Positions 8,775-18,222 are shown, counted from the stretch's first letter. The stretch: 64,000 bases of DNA from Streptomyces sp. NBC_01351 (GCF_036237315.1 NZ_CP108356.1:434001-498000); one strand, 5' to 3'. A program made the numbers and translations. Notes: generated by a model not told the origin, from the sequence alone.

Positions 8775-8797
8775 GCGCCGCCCCCGATCCGCCCCGG

Positions 8798-9991
8798 CTA
8801 CCAGCGCAGCGGGAGCCGGCTCACACCCCGCATGAGGGTGCCCGGGAGCCAGTCTCGGGGGCCGGCCTCCGGGTCCTCGGCGAGGTCCGGGAAGCGTTCG
8901 AGGAGGGCCCGGATGGCGATGCGGCCCTCCATGCGGGCCAGCGGGGCGCCGAGGCAGAAGTGGATCCCGTGGCCGAAGGCCAGGTGGCCCTGGCCGGTGC
9001 GGCGGATGTCGAAGACGTCCGGGGAGGGTTCTTTGAAGCGTTCCGGGTCGCGGTCTGCCCCCGCGAGGGCGATGAGGACCGAGGAGCCGGCCTCGATGGA
9101 GGTGTTGCCGATCTCCAGGTCGGCCAGGGCGAAACGGTACGTGGCGTGCTGCACGGGGCCGTCGTAGCGGAGCGTCTCCTCCACCGCGCCGTCGATCAGC
9201 CCGTCCGGGTCGGCGCGCAGGGCCGCCAGCTGGTCGGGGTGCGCGAGCAGGGCCCGTACGCCGTTTCCGATCAGGTTCACCGTGGTCTCGTGGCCGGCCA
9301 CCAGCAGCAGGAAGGCCATCCCGATCAGCTCGTCCGGGGAGAGCTGGTCGCCGTCCTCGTCGCGCGTCCGGATCAGGGCGCTGAGCAGGTCCTCGCCAGG
9401 GTCCGCGGCCTTGGCCTCGACGAGTTCGAAGAGGTACGCGGTCATCTGCTCCAGGACCCGGGCGTCCGCGCCCGCGGAGTTCTGCGGGGCCACGATCTCG
9501 CCGGACCAGTAGCGGAAGCGCTCCTGGTCGAGGTCGGGGACGCCGAGCAGCTCGCAGATGACGGTCATCGGCAGGGGCGCGGCGAAGGAGCGGATCAGAT
9601 CGGCCCGGCGGTCGGGGAGGGCGGCCATGGCGTCCAGCAGCTCGTCCGTCACCTGCTGGACGCGGGGGCGCAGGGCCTCCACGCGGCGCGAGGTGAACTC
9701 GCGGGCGACCAGCCGGCGCAGCCGGGTGTGATGGGGCGGGTCGGACTCCAGCATGTTGCGGTTGGCGGCGTAGGCCTGCGTCGTGTCGAACAGCTCGGAG
9801 CCGAGCCAGTTCTTGGAAAGGACCGGGTGGGTCAGGGCCTGCCGGGCCTCCTCGTGGCCGACGACCAGCCACGTGCGCTCTCCACCGAGCTCTATCCGGT
9901 GGACGGGGCCCGCCTGGCGCAGCGCGGCGTAGAAGGGATAGGGGTCGGCGTTGAACTCCTCGGCGTGCGCGCCGAGATCCACGAGAGACAT
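8798..9991 (-). CDS. Cytochrome P450
   Basis: A complete bacterial class I P450 of 397 residues. The I-helix oxygen-activation motif is LLLVAGHETTVNLIGNG (about residues 227-243), the K-helix is VEETLRY (ExxR), and the haem-ligand loop is LAFGHGIHFCLGAPLARMEG with the axial Cys near residue 345. It needs ferredoxin and reductase partners that are not encoded beside it. The sequence resembles CYP105/CYP107-like macrolide or steroid hydroxylases, but the substrate is unknown. The start at 9991 has no strong ribosome site. The gene is divergent from the flavin oxidase at 10151. Confidence 0.92.
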   Translation of the reverse strand: MSLVDLGAHAEEFNADPYPFYAALRQAGPVHRIELGGERTWLVVGHEEARQALTHPVLSKNWLGSELFDTTQAYAANRNMLESDPPHHTRLRRLVAREFTSRRVEALRPRVQQVTDELLDAMAALPDRRADLIRSFAAPLPMTVICELLGVPDLDQERFRYWSGEIVAPQNSAGADARVLEQMTAYLFELVEAKAADPGEDLLSALIRTRDEDGDQLSPDELIGMAFLLLVAGHETTVNLIGNGVRALLAHPDQLAALRADPDGLIDGAVEETLRYDGPVQHATYRFALADLEIGNTSIEAGSSVLIALAGADRDPERFKEPSPDVFDIRRTGQGHLAFGHGIHFCLGAPLARMEGRIAIRALLERFPDLAEDPEAGPRDWLPGTLMRGVSRLPLRW

Positions 9992-10150
9992 GCGGGCAGC
10001 GTACGACCGCCGCCCGCCGGGCCGAACCGGTTATCCCACGAGCTGAAGCGTTTCGGCGGCGGCCCCCCGCCGTGGGCCGTTCGGGCGGCGCCCCGGTGTG
10101 TGGGGGCCCGCCTGCACCGGGATCGGGCCCGGCGGTGGCAGGAAGGGAGG

Positions 10151-11704
10151 ATGAGCCTTCCTCGCCGCCGGGTCCTGGGCAGTGCCGCCGCGGCCGTCCT
10201 GACCGCCGTCGGGGCAGCGGGCCGCGGGCCCGACTACGGCGCGCTCTCCCGCGGGCTCGACGGCCGGCTCGTGCTCCCCGGCGACCGGGACTTCCCCGAG
10301 GCGCGGCAGCTGTTCCAGCCGCGCTACGACTCCCTCGCCCCGGCCGCGGTGGCCTATCCGGCGCACGCCGCGGACGTGGTGGCCTGCCTGGACTTCGCCC
10401 GCCGCTCGGCCGTCCCGGTGGTGCCGCGCGGCGGCGGGCACGGCTACGCGGGCTGGTCCACGCGCGCCGGCGGACTGGTCGTCGACCTCGGGGCCCTGGC
10501 GCAGGTGGCCGTGGCGGGGGCAGGCGGGGTGGGGGCCGGCAGGTCGGGGGGCACCGAGGCGGGGGACGGCGTACGGGTCGGCGCCGGTGCCCGCCTCGGG
10601 GACGTGAACGCCGCTCTCGCCGGGCGCGGACTGGGCATCCCGACCGGGCTGTGCCCCTCCGTCGGCATCGCCGGCCTCACCCTCGGCGGCGGCCTGGGAC
10701 TGGCCTCACGGGCGTACGGGGCCACCTGCGACCGGCTCACCGGGGCCACGGTGGTCACCCCCGACGGGGCCGTCCGCGAGGTCGGCCCGGACCGGGACCC
10801 CGAGCTGTACTGGGCGCTGCGCGGCGGCGGGGGCGGCAACTTCGGGGTGGTCACCGAGTTCCGCTTCCGTACGCATCCGGTGGCCGACGCGGCCTTCGCC
10901 GAACTGCACTGGCCGGGCGACGACTCCGCGGCGGTGCTGCGGGGCTGGCAGCGGTGGCTGGCCGGGCTGCCGGACCCGTTCTGGAGCCAGGTGGAGTTCA
11001 CCGTCGGCGCCGGCCTCTCCGCCGTGCCCGCGCTGCGCGTGGTCTGCCTCGACGGGCGCCGCGAGCTGGAACGGGAGTTGACCCGGCTGACGGATCTGGT
11101 CAGCAGGCCGGTCCGGGACAGCCGGCTCGTCGTACGGGGGTACGGGGACACCGTGCGGGCCATGTCGGGCTGCCTGGAGCGGAGCCCCGCGGAGTGCCGG
11201 CTGCCGGGGGTGCTGCCCGGCCGGGACCCGCGGGGGCGGCTCGGCCGGGAGTCGTACGCCGCCCGCTCCGACTTCTGGGCGGCCGGCGGGCTGCCGGACG
11301 CGGCGATCGGTGCGGTCCTGGACGCCGTGCGGCGCCACCCGTCGGCAGTGCCCCGGGGCGGGCTCGGGGTGGTGCAGTTCGACGGGGTCTGCGGCGGCGC
11401 GCTGAACCGGGTGCCGGCCACCACCACCGCCTTCGCGCACCGCTCCGCCGCCTTCCTCGCCCAGTACCTCGTCTACTGGCCCGAGTCCGCGCCGGCCGCC
11501 GAGGTGGCCCGGCACCAGAGCTGGCTCGACGGGCTCTGGCAGGACCTCCGTCCCTGGGCGAGCGGGAGCGCGTACCAGAACTACAGCGACCCGAAGCTCA
11601 CCGGCTGGCGCGAGGCGTACTACGGGCCGAACCTCGCCCGGCTGGAGACGGCCCGGCGCCGATACGACCCCGACCGGTTGTTCCGTTTCCCCCACGCCCT
11701 CTAG
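10151..11704 (+). CDS. Secreted FAD-linked oxidase, berberine-bridge (BBE) type
   Basis: A 517-residue FAD-dependent oxidase. A twin-arginine leader (PRRRVLGSAAAAVLTAVGAAG) suggests export in folded form. The PCMH-type FAD domain has PRGGGHGYAG, whose His normally forms the 8-alpha bond to FAD, and GLCPSVGIAG, whose Cys lies where BBE and carbohydrate oxidases make the 6-S-cysteinyl bond, so bicovalent flavin is likely. The C-terminal berberine motif is YQNYSDPKL, YYGPNLARLE and YDPDRLFRF. Typical substrates are sugars, oligosaccharides or alkaloid-like alcohols. ATG 10151 directly follows GGAAGGGAGG. The secreted protease gene begins 9 bp after its stop, so they form an operon. Confidence 0.9.
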   Translation: MSLPRRRVLGSAAAAVLTAVGAAGRGPDYGALSRGLDGRLVLPGDRDFPEARQLFQPRYDSLAPAAVAYPAHAADVVACLDFARRSAVPVVPRGGGHGYAGWSTRAGGLVVDLGALAQVAVAGAGGVGAGRSGGTEAGDGVRVGAGARLGDVNAALAGRGLGIPTGLCPSVGIAGLTLGGGLGLASRAYGATCDRLTGATVVTPDGAVREVGPDRDPELYWALRGGGGGNFGVVTEFRFRTHPVADAAFAELHWPGDDSAAVLRGWQRWLAGLPDPFWSQVEFTVGAGLSAVPALRVVCLDGRRELERELTRLTDLVSRPVRDSRLVVRGYGDTVRAMSGCLERSPAECRLPGVLPGRDPRGRLGRESYAARSDFWAAGGLPDAAIGAVLDAVRRHPSAVPRGGLGVVQFDGVCGGALNRVPATTTAFAHRSAAFLAQYLVYWPESAPAAEVARHQSWLDGLWQDLRPWASGSAYQNYSDPKLTGWREAYYGPNLARLETARRRYDPDRLFRFPHAL

Positions 11705-11713
11705 GAGCTGCGC

Positions 11714-12868
11714 ATGCTACGCACGTTGACGATGGCCGCGGCGGCGGCCGCACTGCTGGTGGGCGGGGGGCCGCTGCCGGTGGCCGAGGCGGAGAACGCC
11801 GTCGGGCGCTGGTCCGTCCGGGAGGCGGAGTCCTTCTGGACGGCCGAACGGATGGCGTCGGCCGTACCACTGCCCGCCGATCCGGTGCCGGTCGGAAGCC
11901 CGGCGCCATTCGGCATTCAGGTGGCGGCCGGGATCCCGCCGGCGGCGGGCTACCCGGCCCCGGCGTCCGGCCCGGCTGCGCCGATCGCATCACCGCCGCC
12001 GATCCCGACCCCGGCCGCGACCCCGACGCTGACCCCAACCCCGGCCCCGGCACCCGGAGCGGCACCCCAGCCGACGCCGACACCCACGCTCCCCACGCCC
12101 GGCCCCCTCCCGGACCCCGCCCTCCCCCGCCTGCCGGCCGCAGGCCCCGGCGTCGGCCAGGACTTCAACGGCATCCCGGTCGTCGGCCGCATGTACCTCG
12201 TCAAGGGCGGCGGCGCGTACTTCTGCACCGCCAGCGTGGTCTCCTCCCCCGGCCGCGACCTGGTGATGAGCGCGGCCCACTGCCTGACCGGCGCCGGCTC
12301 CCAGCGGGTGGCCTTCGTACCGCATTACACGCGGGCGAAGCCTCAGCCGTACGGCATGTTCCCGGTGCTGCGGACCGCGGCCGGGCGGTCCAGGATCTGG
12401 ATCGACCCGCGCTACCGCTCGCAGGGCGTCAACCGGGCCGCCGCGCTCGACGTGGCCTTCGCGCAAGTGGGGCCCGGCGCCGGCGGCAGGCCGGTGGAGG
12501 ACGTGGTCGGCGGGAACCGCCTCGTCACCGGGGCCGGTTACGCGCACCCCCGGGTGTCGCTCTTCGGATACCCGGCCTCCGCCGCCCGGCCGCGCCTGTG
12601 CGTGAACCGGACGACGAAGTTCACCAGCTCCGATCCGGGGATCCCGGGATCGTTCCTGCGCATTCGCTGCACGGGCTACCCGGGCGGGACCAGCGGCGGG
12701 CCGTTCCTGGCCCGCTACGACGCGCGGACCCGGACCGGTGATGTGGTGGGGGTCATCGGCGGCTGGAAGACGGGCGGGGACACGGCCGACGTCTCCTACA
12801 GCTCCTACTTCGGCAAGGACGTCAGGAAGTTGTACGAGAAGGCTGTCGCCGAGGCGAAGGCGGGGTGA
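11714..12868 (+). CDS. Secreted trypsin-like serine peptidase with proline-rich linker
   Basis: A signal peptide (residues 1-26, ending VAEAEN) leads into a 384-residue exported protease. Residues about 70-145 are a Pro/Ala/Thr-rich linker, typical of cell-wall-spanning or surface proteins. The chymotrypsin-fold catalytic region follows, with the triad visible as SAAHC (His), ALDVAF (Asp) and PGGTSGGPF (nucleophilic Ser). Two Cys pairs (FCTAS with AHC, LCVNR with IRC) could form disulphides. It sits 9 bp behind the secreted flavin oxidase, which suggests joint extracellular function. Its last 47 bp overlap an opposing hypothetical gene. Confidence 0.9.
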   Translation: MLRTLTMAAAAAALLVGGGPLPVAEAENAVGRWSVREAESFWTAERMASAVPLPADPVPVGSPAPFGIQVAAGIPPAAGYPAPASGPAAPIASPPPIPTPAATPTLTPTPAPAPGAAPQPTPTPTLPTPGPLPDPALPRLPAAGPGVGQDFNGIPVVGRMYLVKGGGAYFCTASVVSSPGRDLVMSAAHCLTGAGSQRVAFVPHYTRAKPQPYGMFPVLRTAAGRSRIWIDPRYRSQGVNRAAALDVAFAQVGPGAGGRPVEDVVGGNRLVTGAGYAHPRVSLFGYPASAARPRLCVNRTTKFTSSDPGIPGSFLRIRCTGYPGGTSGGPFLARYDARTRTGDVVGVIGGWKTGGDTADVSYSSYFGKDVRKLYEKAVAEAKAG

Positions 12869-13259
12869 GGGACGGCGGGGTGAGGGAGGCTTCGGGGCAC
12901 GACGGCTCTGGGCGCGGCGGCTCGGGGCGCGACGCCCGTACCCAGCGGGTGCGGCGCGGGTTGCCGACCGTACGCGGGGCCTCCGGGAGCCCGTCGCCGG
13001 TCAGCGGGTCCGCCGGTGCGAGGCCGAGCCGGCGCCGCAGGTCGGCGAGGGCCGCGTGGACCGGCGCGAGGACGACCTCCGCCCCCGGGTCGATGTGCGC
13101 GAGGGCGTGCGCGGTGGTCTCGATCGCCTCGGCGGCGTCCTCGGCGGCGCTCCGGCTCCACCCTCCGTGCACGGCGGTGTCGTAGAGGTGGCAGGCCGCG
13201 TCGGCCACGGCATCGGCCCGTTCATCGACGCCCGGCGCCGCGATGGTCGGCAGTTCCAT
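12822..13259 (-). CDS. Hypothetical protein with helical N-terminus and basic, proline-rich tail
   Basis: This 145-residue frame is not assigned to a family. Residues 1-95 are Ala-rich and predicted helical, with an acidic stretch (WSRSAAEDAAEAIETTAHAL) that may form a small helical bundle. The remaining 50 residues are Pro/Arg/Ser-rich. The 3' end overlaps the protease gene on the other strand by 47 bp, so the tail may partly be a by-product of the opposing coding sequence. The stop of the next gene upstream (HXXEE protein) is 6 bp from its ATG, which supports membership of a minus-strand operon with the HXXEE and AEC genes. Confidence 0.5.
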   Translation of the reverse strand: MELPTIAAPGVDERADAVADAACHLYDTAVHGGWSRSAAEDAAEAIETTAHALAHIDPGAEVVLAPVHAALADLRRRLGLAPADPLTGDGLPEAPRTVGNPRRTRWVRASRPEPPRPEPSCPEASLTPPSLTPPSPRRQPSRTTS

Positions 13260-13265
13260 GCCGGG

Positions 13266-13826
13266 TCAACGAGCCGGCGCCGCCGGGGGGTGCGACCGGA
13301 TCCGCCGGGCCACCGCGTGCGCGGCGACGGTGGCCGCGCCGGCCAGGGCCAGGCCGCGGGCCAACTCGCGCGGCCGGGTGGGCCGCAGGACCCCGGCGCG
13401 CCGCAGCCGGCCGCGCGCCCACAGGGTGAAGGGGACCACCAGCAGCGGTGAGGTGACCACCCCCGGCGTGTAGCCGCGGGTCGCGGCGGCCTGGGCGAGG
13501 TGGACGAGGCCGTGCAGTCCGAAGCCGTTGAGGGAGTCCTGGTAGAAGGCCGAACGCCCGCCGGTGCGGTACCCGTCGGCGGCCGCTGCCGCGACCACGA
13601 GCCCCATGCATCCGACTGCGGTGGCGAACTCGCGCCCGTCCACCGCTTCGAGGCGCCGCCAGATCCGGTCGGGCAGCCGGGGATGGCGCTCGCGCAGCAC
13701 GGGAACCCGGGTACGGGACCAATGGGCCATGGCGGCCACTTCTTCGAGGTCGTGCACGGTCCAGGCGGCGAGCAGGCCGAGGGTGGCGGCGGCCGCCGGT
13801 ATCGCGGGCATCGAACGTTCGCTCAT
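13266..13826 (-). CDS. HXXEE domain-containing membrane protein
   Basis: A 186-residue protein with the HXXEE signature WTVHDLEEVAAMAHW at residues 22-36 and hydrophobic segments near 10-27, 75-90 and 115-145. HXXEE proteins are multi-pass membrane proteins of unknown activity; the His and two Glu could bind a metal. The ATG at 13826 overlaps the stop of the AEC transporter gene by four bases (ATGA), which indicates translational coupling. Upstream in-frame sequence is a shadow of the transporter gene and was excluded. Confidence 0.75.
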   Translation of the reverse strand: MSERSMPAIPAAAATLGLLAAWTVHDLEEVAAMAHWSRTRVPVLRERHPRLPDRIWRRLEAVDGREFATAVGCMGLVVAAAAADGYRTGGRSAFYQDSLNGFGLHGLVHLAQAAATRGYTPGVVTSPLLVVPFTLWARGRLRRAGVLRPTRPRELARGLALAGAATVAAHAVARRIRSHPPAAPAR

Positions 13827-14770
13827 GGGACGACAGTCTGCAGCCACAGCGGCAGCAACAGCAGGGAGACCACCGAACTCTTGATCACGAGGGAGGCGGA
13901 GAGGTCGACGCCCACGTCGTAGCGCTGGGCGAAGACGAACAGGTTCTGCGGGGTGGGCATCGCGGCGAGCAGGACCAGGTACGCCAGCCAGTCGCCCCGC
14001 ACCCCGAACAGCATCCCGCACACCGCCCAGGTCAGCAGCGGGAAGGCCAGGCACTTGAAGGCGATCAGGGCCAGCTCCTCGCGCGTGGTGCCCCGGACGT
14101 CCAGGCCGAGGCCGCCGAGGTGGAGGCCGAGGGCGAACAGGGCCACCGGCGAGGCGCTGTCGCCGACGAAGGCGGCGCCGTCCAGGACCACGGCCGGGAC
14201 GTGGACGGAGAGCAGGTTGAGCAGGATCCCCGCGTTGCAGGAGAGCACCAGCGGGGTGGCCAGGGAAGCGCCGACGGCGCGGGCCAGGCGAGGGCCCGGG
14301 CCTCCCTCGGCGGGGCCGGTGCGGCCCAGTTCCATGAGGGAGATCACGACCAGGGACAGCACGCAGACCTGGAACAGCAGGATCGGGAAGATCGGCGCGG
14401 CCGTCCCGAAGACGGTGATGAAGACGGGGACGGCGAAGTAGGCGGTGTTCACCTGCACTCCGCCCATCACGCGCAGCGCGACGGCGCGCGGGTCCCGTAC
14501 GGAGTTGGCGACCGATGCGACGGCGACCAGGGTCACCGCGAGGGCCGCGGCCGTGGCGTAGCCGCCGATCGCCCGCCAGTCGAAGAGGGCGCCGAGGTCT
14601 CCGGCGTAGATGTTGCCGAAGAGGTAGCAGGGGACGGCGAAGAGGAAGGCGTAGTCGGAGAAGGCCTTGGAGGCCTCCGCCGGAACGATTTTGCGCCGTG
14701 CCAGCAGCACTCCGCCGCCGAATGCCAGCAGGACCGGCAGCAGTTTCTCCAGTGCGGCTGCCCCACCCAT
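13823..14770 (-). CDS. AEC family (auxin efflux carrier-like) transporter
   Basis: This 315-residue integral membrane protein starts ALEKLLPVLLAFGGGVLLAR and has about ten hydrophobic helices in two halves, as in the AEC/BART superfamily. Conserved-looking sites include FAVPCYLFGNI, GGVQVNTAYFAVPVF in the fourth and fifth helices, and AAMPTPQNLFVFAQRY near the C-terminus. Bacterial members transport malonate, malate or other carboxylates; the substrate here cannot be predicted. GTGs and an ATG lie further upstream in frame, but ATG 14770 gives the usual family N-terminus. It is the first gene of a minus-strand operon and is divergent from the histidine kinase. Confidence 0.85.
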   Translation of the reverse strand: MGGAAALEKLLPVLLAFGGGVLLARRKIVPAEASKAFSDYAFLFAVPCYLFGNIYAGDLGALFDWRAIGGYATAAALAVTLVAVASVANSVRDPRAVALRVMGGVQVNTAYFAVPVFITVFGTAAPIFPILLFQVCVLSLVVISLMELGRTGPAEGGPGPRLARAVGASLATPLVLSCNAGILLNLLSVHVPAVVLDGAAFVGDSASPVALFALGLHLGGLGLDVRGTTREELALIAFKCLAFPLLTWAVCGMLFGVRGDWLAYLVLLAAMPTPQNLFVFAQRYDVGVDLSASLVIKSSVVSLLLLPLWLQTVVP

Positions 14771-14856
14771 GCGTACCGCACTCCCCCGTGATCGATTGGC
14801 CGGCAGCCTACCCGTACCCCCGTTTCGGGTCCGGTGGCGCATAGGCTGGACCGATC

Positions 14857-16215
14857 ATGAGCGACAGACCCCGCATCCGGCTGGGCGGCCGGACCCGTGA
14901 GCGCCCCCGCACTCCCACGACCGGTCGGCCCGGCCGGACCGGCGGGCCCGGCGCGCTGGCTCAGCTCGGCCTGGTGCTGCGCACGCCCGCCCGCGCGGCG
15001 CAGCCCTTGTTCTCGCAGGCGCCCAAGTTCTGGCAGCGGATGCTGCCCTACGCGGTCGTCGGCGTCTTCGTGGCGTCCCTGCTGCCGGTGACCATCACGG
15101 TACTGACCACCGACTACGGGCTCGCCGGCGGCTGGTCGGGCGCGCTGGGCGTGGCGCAGACCGTGCCGCTGCTGCTCGCCGTGACCCGGCCGGTGCCCGC
15201 GTGGGCCCTGATCCTGCTCTCCGACACCATCGGCGCGGTGCTGCTGAGCCACGCCGACCGGGTGGGCACGCAGGTCTGGCCGTGGACGCCGATGGCCATC
15301 GTCGGGTACCTGCTGCTGATGGCGTGCCTGGGGCTGCGCGAGCCCATCCGGACACTGGTCGGGGTGTGGCTGGCGACCGGCGCGGTGGGGGCGGTGCTCG
15401 GGTTCTCCCAGCCCGAGGGTTCGACGAACACCGCCGCGCTGCTGTTCGTGCTCGCCGGGGTGATGCTGGTGCTGACGGGCGCGTTGCGCGGGCTCGGCGA
15501 AGCGCAGCGGCGGATCGCCGAGCAGGAGGTCATCAGCGAGGCGGAGCGGGCCCGGCGCACCCTGCTGGAGGAACGGACCCGGATCGCGCGGGAGTTGCAC
15601 GACGTGGTGGCCCACCACATGTCGGTGATCACCGTCCAGGCGGATTCGGCGCCTTACCGGCTGCCGGGCATGGCGGAGCCGGTGCAGGAGGAGTTCGCGG
15701 CGATCGCGGCCAGTGCGCGGGAGTCGCTCGGCGAGATGCGGCGGCTGCTGACGGTGCTGCGCGGTGACGGTACGGAACGCGCCGAGGGCGAGAAGGCCCC
15801 GCAGCCGGGGATCGACCGGGTCCAGCAGCTGGTGGAGACGACCGTACGGGCGGGGCAGCCGGTGGAGTTGTCCCTTGCGGCGGGCGCGGCCGAGGCGGCG
15901 CCGCCGGCCGTGGACCTGTCGGCGTACCGGATCGTGCAGGAGGCCCTGGCCAACGTGGTGCGGCACGCGCCGGGGGCGCAGACCCGGGTGTCGGTGACCG
16001 TCGACGGGGGCGAGGTGCTGGTCCTCGTGGTCAACGGCCCCGCCCCGGGCGCCGTGGTGGCCCTGGAGAGTTCGGGCACGGGGCACGGTCTGGTGGGGAT
16101 GCGGGAGCGCGTACGGTTGACCGGCGGGACGCTGGACACCGGTCCGCTGCCCGACGGCGGCTTCCGGGTCGCCGCCAGACTGCCCCTGAACGACCCTACA
16201 GAGGACGACAGTTGA
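14857..16215 (+). CDS. Two-component sensor histidine kinase, NarL/DesK type
   Basis: A 452-residue membrane kinase. After a basic N-terminus, residues about 60-215 contain four to six hydrophobic helices with almost no extracytoplasmic domain, so it may sense membrane state or intramembrane signals. The HisKA_3 box is ERTRIARELHDVVAHHMSVI, with the phosphorylated His in ELHDVVAH. The ATPase domain has YRIVQEALANVVRHAP (N box) and GTGHGLVGMRERVRL (G box). The response regulator follows with a one-codon overlap, so they form a cognate pair. Targets are unknown; the DUF1023/acyltransferase operon starts 224 bp after the regulator. Confidence 0.93.
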   Translation: MSDRPRIRLGGRTRERPRTPTTGRPGRTGGPGALAQLGLVLRTPARAAQPLFSQAPKFWQRMLPYAVVGVFVASLLPVTITVLTTDYGLAGGWSGALGVAQTVPLLLAVTRPVPAWALILLSDTIGAVLLSHADRVGTQVWPWTPMAIVGYLLLMACLGLREPIRTLVGVWLATGAVGAVLGFSQPEGSTNTAALLFVLAGVMLVLTGALRGLGEAQRRIAEQEVISEAERARRTLLEERTRIARELHDVVAHHMSVITVQADSAPYRLPGMAEPVQEEFAAIAASARESLGEMRRLLTVLRGDGTERAEGEKAPQPGIDRVQQLVETTVRAGQPVELSLAAGAAEAAPPAVDLSAYRIVQEALANVVRHAPGAQTRVSVTVDGGEVLVLVVNGPAPGAVVALESSGTGHGLVGMRERVRLTGGTLDTGPLPDGGFRVAARLPLNDPTEDDS

Positions 16216-16892
16216 CCATCCGGGTGATCATTGTCGACGACCAGGCCATGGTGCGGGCGGGGTTCGCCGCACTGCTGTCGGCGCAGGCCGACATCGATGT
16301 GGTGGGCGAGGCGCCCGACGGGCGCCAGGGGGTGCAGGTGTCCCGCTCCACACATCCCGACGTGGTGCTGATGGACGTGCGGATGCCGGAGATGGACGGG
16401 CTCACCGCAGCCCGGGAGCTCCTCGATCCTCCGCCGGGGGTGGTGCACCGGCCGAAGGTGCTGATGCTGACCACCTTCGACATCGACGACTACGTGTACG
16501 AGGCCCTGCGCGCCGGCGCCTCCGGCTTCCTCCTCAAGGACGCCCCGCCGACCGACCTGATCGCGGCGGTCCGGGTCGTCGCCTCGGGCGAGGCGCTGCT
16601 GGCCCCGTCGGTGACCCGGCGGCTGATCGCGGACTTCGTCCAGCAGCGGCCGGCGCCGCGCAAGGACCCGGCGCTGCGGCTGAACGGGCTCACGCCGCGC
16701 GAGACCGAGGTACTGGAGCTCATCGCGCGCGGGCTGTCGAACCAGGAGATCGCCGGCCATCTGGTGCTCGCCGAGCAGACGGTGAAGACCCACATCGGGC
16801 GGGTGCTGGCCAAGCTGGACCTGCGCGACCGGGCCCAGGCCGTGATCTTCGCGTACGAGGCGGGACTGGTGCGGCCGGGCGACTCCGGCTGA
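16212..16892 (+). CDS. LuxR/NarL-family response regulator
   Basis: A 226-residue regulator with a CheY-like receiver (VIIVDDQAMVRAG, phospho-acceptor Asp in VVLMDVRMPEMDG, Lys in GFLLKDAPP) and a C-terminal LuxR helix-turn-helix (LTPRETEVLELIARGLSNQE, then TVKTHIGRVLAKL). The TTG start overlaps the kinase stop (TTGA), so translation is coupled. Phosphorylation by the upstream kinase should promote dimerisation and DNA binding. An earlier start is excluded because it would lie inside the kinase. Confidence 0.93.
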   Translation: MTIRVIIVDDQAMVRAGFAALLSAQADIDVVGEAPDGRQGVQVSRSTHPDVVLMDVRMPEMDGLTAARELLDPPPGVVHRPKVLMLTTFDIDDYVYEALRAGASGFLLKDAPPTDLIAAVRVVASGEALLAPSVTRRLIADFVQQRPAPRKDPALRLNGLTPRETEVLELIARGLSNQEIAGHLVLAEQTVKTHIGRVLAKLDLRDRAQAVIFAYEAGLVRPGDSG

Positions 16893-17115
16893 TCTCCGCC
16901 GCCGTCAGTCCGCCTTCAGGTCGATCGTGGACGGCAGCCGGTCGGCGCGACCCCCCGTACGGTCTCGCACGGCCGGGCCGTCTCCTCCACCCCCTACCGG
17001 GGTATGACATCCGACTTGGCTCCCCGGTCCGACGCCCGCTCAGGTACCTCCTTCCTACCTTCCTCCTCGTCACGGGGCTCGCCCCGGCGCTCGTCACGAG
17101 GAGAGGAGAAGGGGC

Positions 17116-18222
17116 ATGCGCCGCTTCGGAAGGACGCTGGTCACTGCCGCGCTGGCGGTGACCGTCGTCGCGGGTACCGCGGGATGGGCCTCCGGCGACA
17201 GCCAGCGGGCGGTCACCGGGCCGCCACCGGGCGCCGCCGCCTGGCGGGCGGACTCGGTCGCCGGCCGGCCGCTGCCCGATCCGGCGGGCGCGACCCCGCA
17301 GGAGGTGGCACGGTTCTTCGCCGGGCTGGACGATTCCGCGCGGCGGCGGCTCGTACGGTCCCACCCCCTCGTCGTGGGGAACCTGGACGGGGCGCCGCTC
17401 GCCCTTCGGTACGAGGCCAACCGGATCGCCGTCGCGGCCACGGGCGAGGCCCGCTACGCGTCGCTCGCGGCGCCGGGCCGGCAGATCCTGGCCTTCGACC
17501 CGCGCGGCCGGGGGCAGGTCGCCGAGGTGTTCGGCGACCTGGAGCGGGCGCGGCACGTCTCGGTGATCGTGCCCGGCTCGGACAACGACGCCGGTACCTA
17601 CGACGCCGGGCGCAAGCCGCACACCGGCCCGGCCGGGATGGCCCGGACGCTGCGGGCGGCGACCGGGGCGCCAGGGACGACCGGGGACGCGCAAGCGAGC
17701 GGGGACGCGCAAGCGGCCGGGGCGGCCTCGGGGGCCGTCGCGGTCGTCGCGTGGATCGGGTACACGACCCCGGTCGGGGTCGGTCTGGACGCGGCCGGCG
17801 GGCGGCTGGCCTCGGCCGGGGCGACCCGGCTGGCCCGGTTCACCGCCGGCCTGGATGCGGTCGGCGCGCCCGACCCAGTGCTGTTCTGCCACAGCTACGG
17901 CTCGGTGGTCTGCGGGCTCGCCGCCCGGGACACGGACGCCACCGACATCGTGGCCTTCGGCACCCCCGGCATGCGGGCGGACACCGCAGCCTCGCTGCAC
18001 ACCCGAGCCCGCGTGTGGGCGGCCCGGGGGCCCTCCGACTGGATCGCCGACGTGCCGAACGTCGAGTTCGCCGGGATCGGCCACGGCGCCGACCCCACCT
18101 CCCCGGCGTTCGGCGCCCGCCGGGTGCCCGCCGCGGACGTGCAGGGCCACACCGGCTACTTCACGCCCGGCACCCAGTCCCTGGCGGCGTTCGCCGCGAT
18201 CGCGAACGGAGACGTCCGATGA
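17116..18222 (+). CDS. Secreted alpha/beta hydrolase, DUF1023 family
   Basis: This 368-residue protein has a signal peptide (residues 1-26) and a C-terminal DUF1023 alpha/beta-hydrolase region. The segment VSVIVPGSDNDAGTYD holds the first strand and oxyanion region, and LFCHSYGSVVCGL carries the likely nucleophilic Ser. WIADVPN and GHGADPTSPAFG may supply Asp and His. Residues around 190-215 are a low-complexity Ala/Gly repeat. DUF1023 enzymes are thought to be lipases or esterases. The stop overlaps the start of an acyltransferase-3 membrane protein (ATGA), so a secreted deacylase is paired with an acylase. A GAGGAGAAGGGG ribosome site precedes the ATG. Confidence 0.85.
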   Translation: MRRFGRTLVTAALAVTVVAGTAGWASGDSQRAVTGPPPGAAAWRADSVAGRPLPDPAGATPQEVARFFAGLDDSARRRLVRSHPLVVGNLDGAPLALRYEANRIAVAATGEARYASLAAPGRQILAFDPRGRGQVAEVFGDLERARHVSVIVPGSDNDAGTYDAGRKPHTGPAGMARTLRAATGAPGTTGDAQASGDAQAAGAASGAVAVVAWIGYTTPVGVGLDAAGGRLASAGATRLARFTAGLDAVGAPDPVLFCHSYGSVVCGLAARDTDATDIVAFGTPGMRADTAASLHTRARVWAARGPSDWIADVPNVEFAGIGHGADPTSPAFGARRVPAADVQGHTGYFTPGTQSLAAFAAIANGDVR

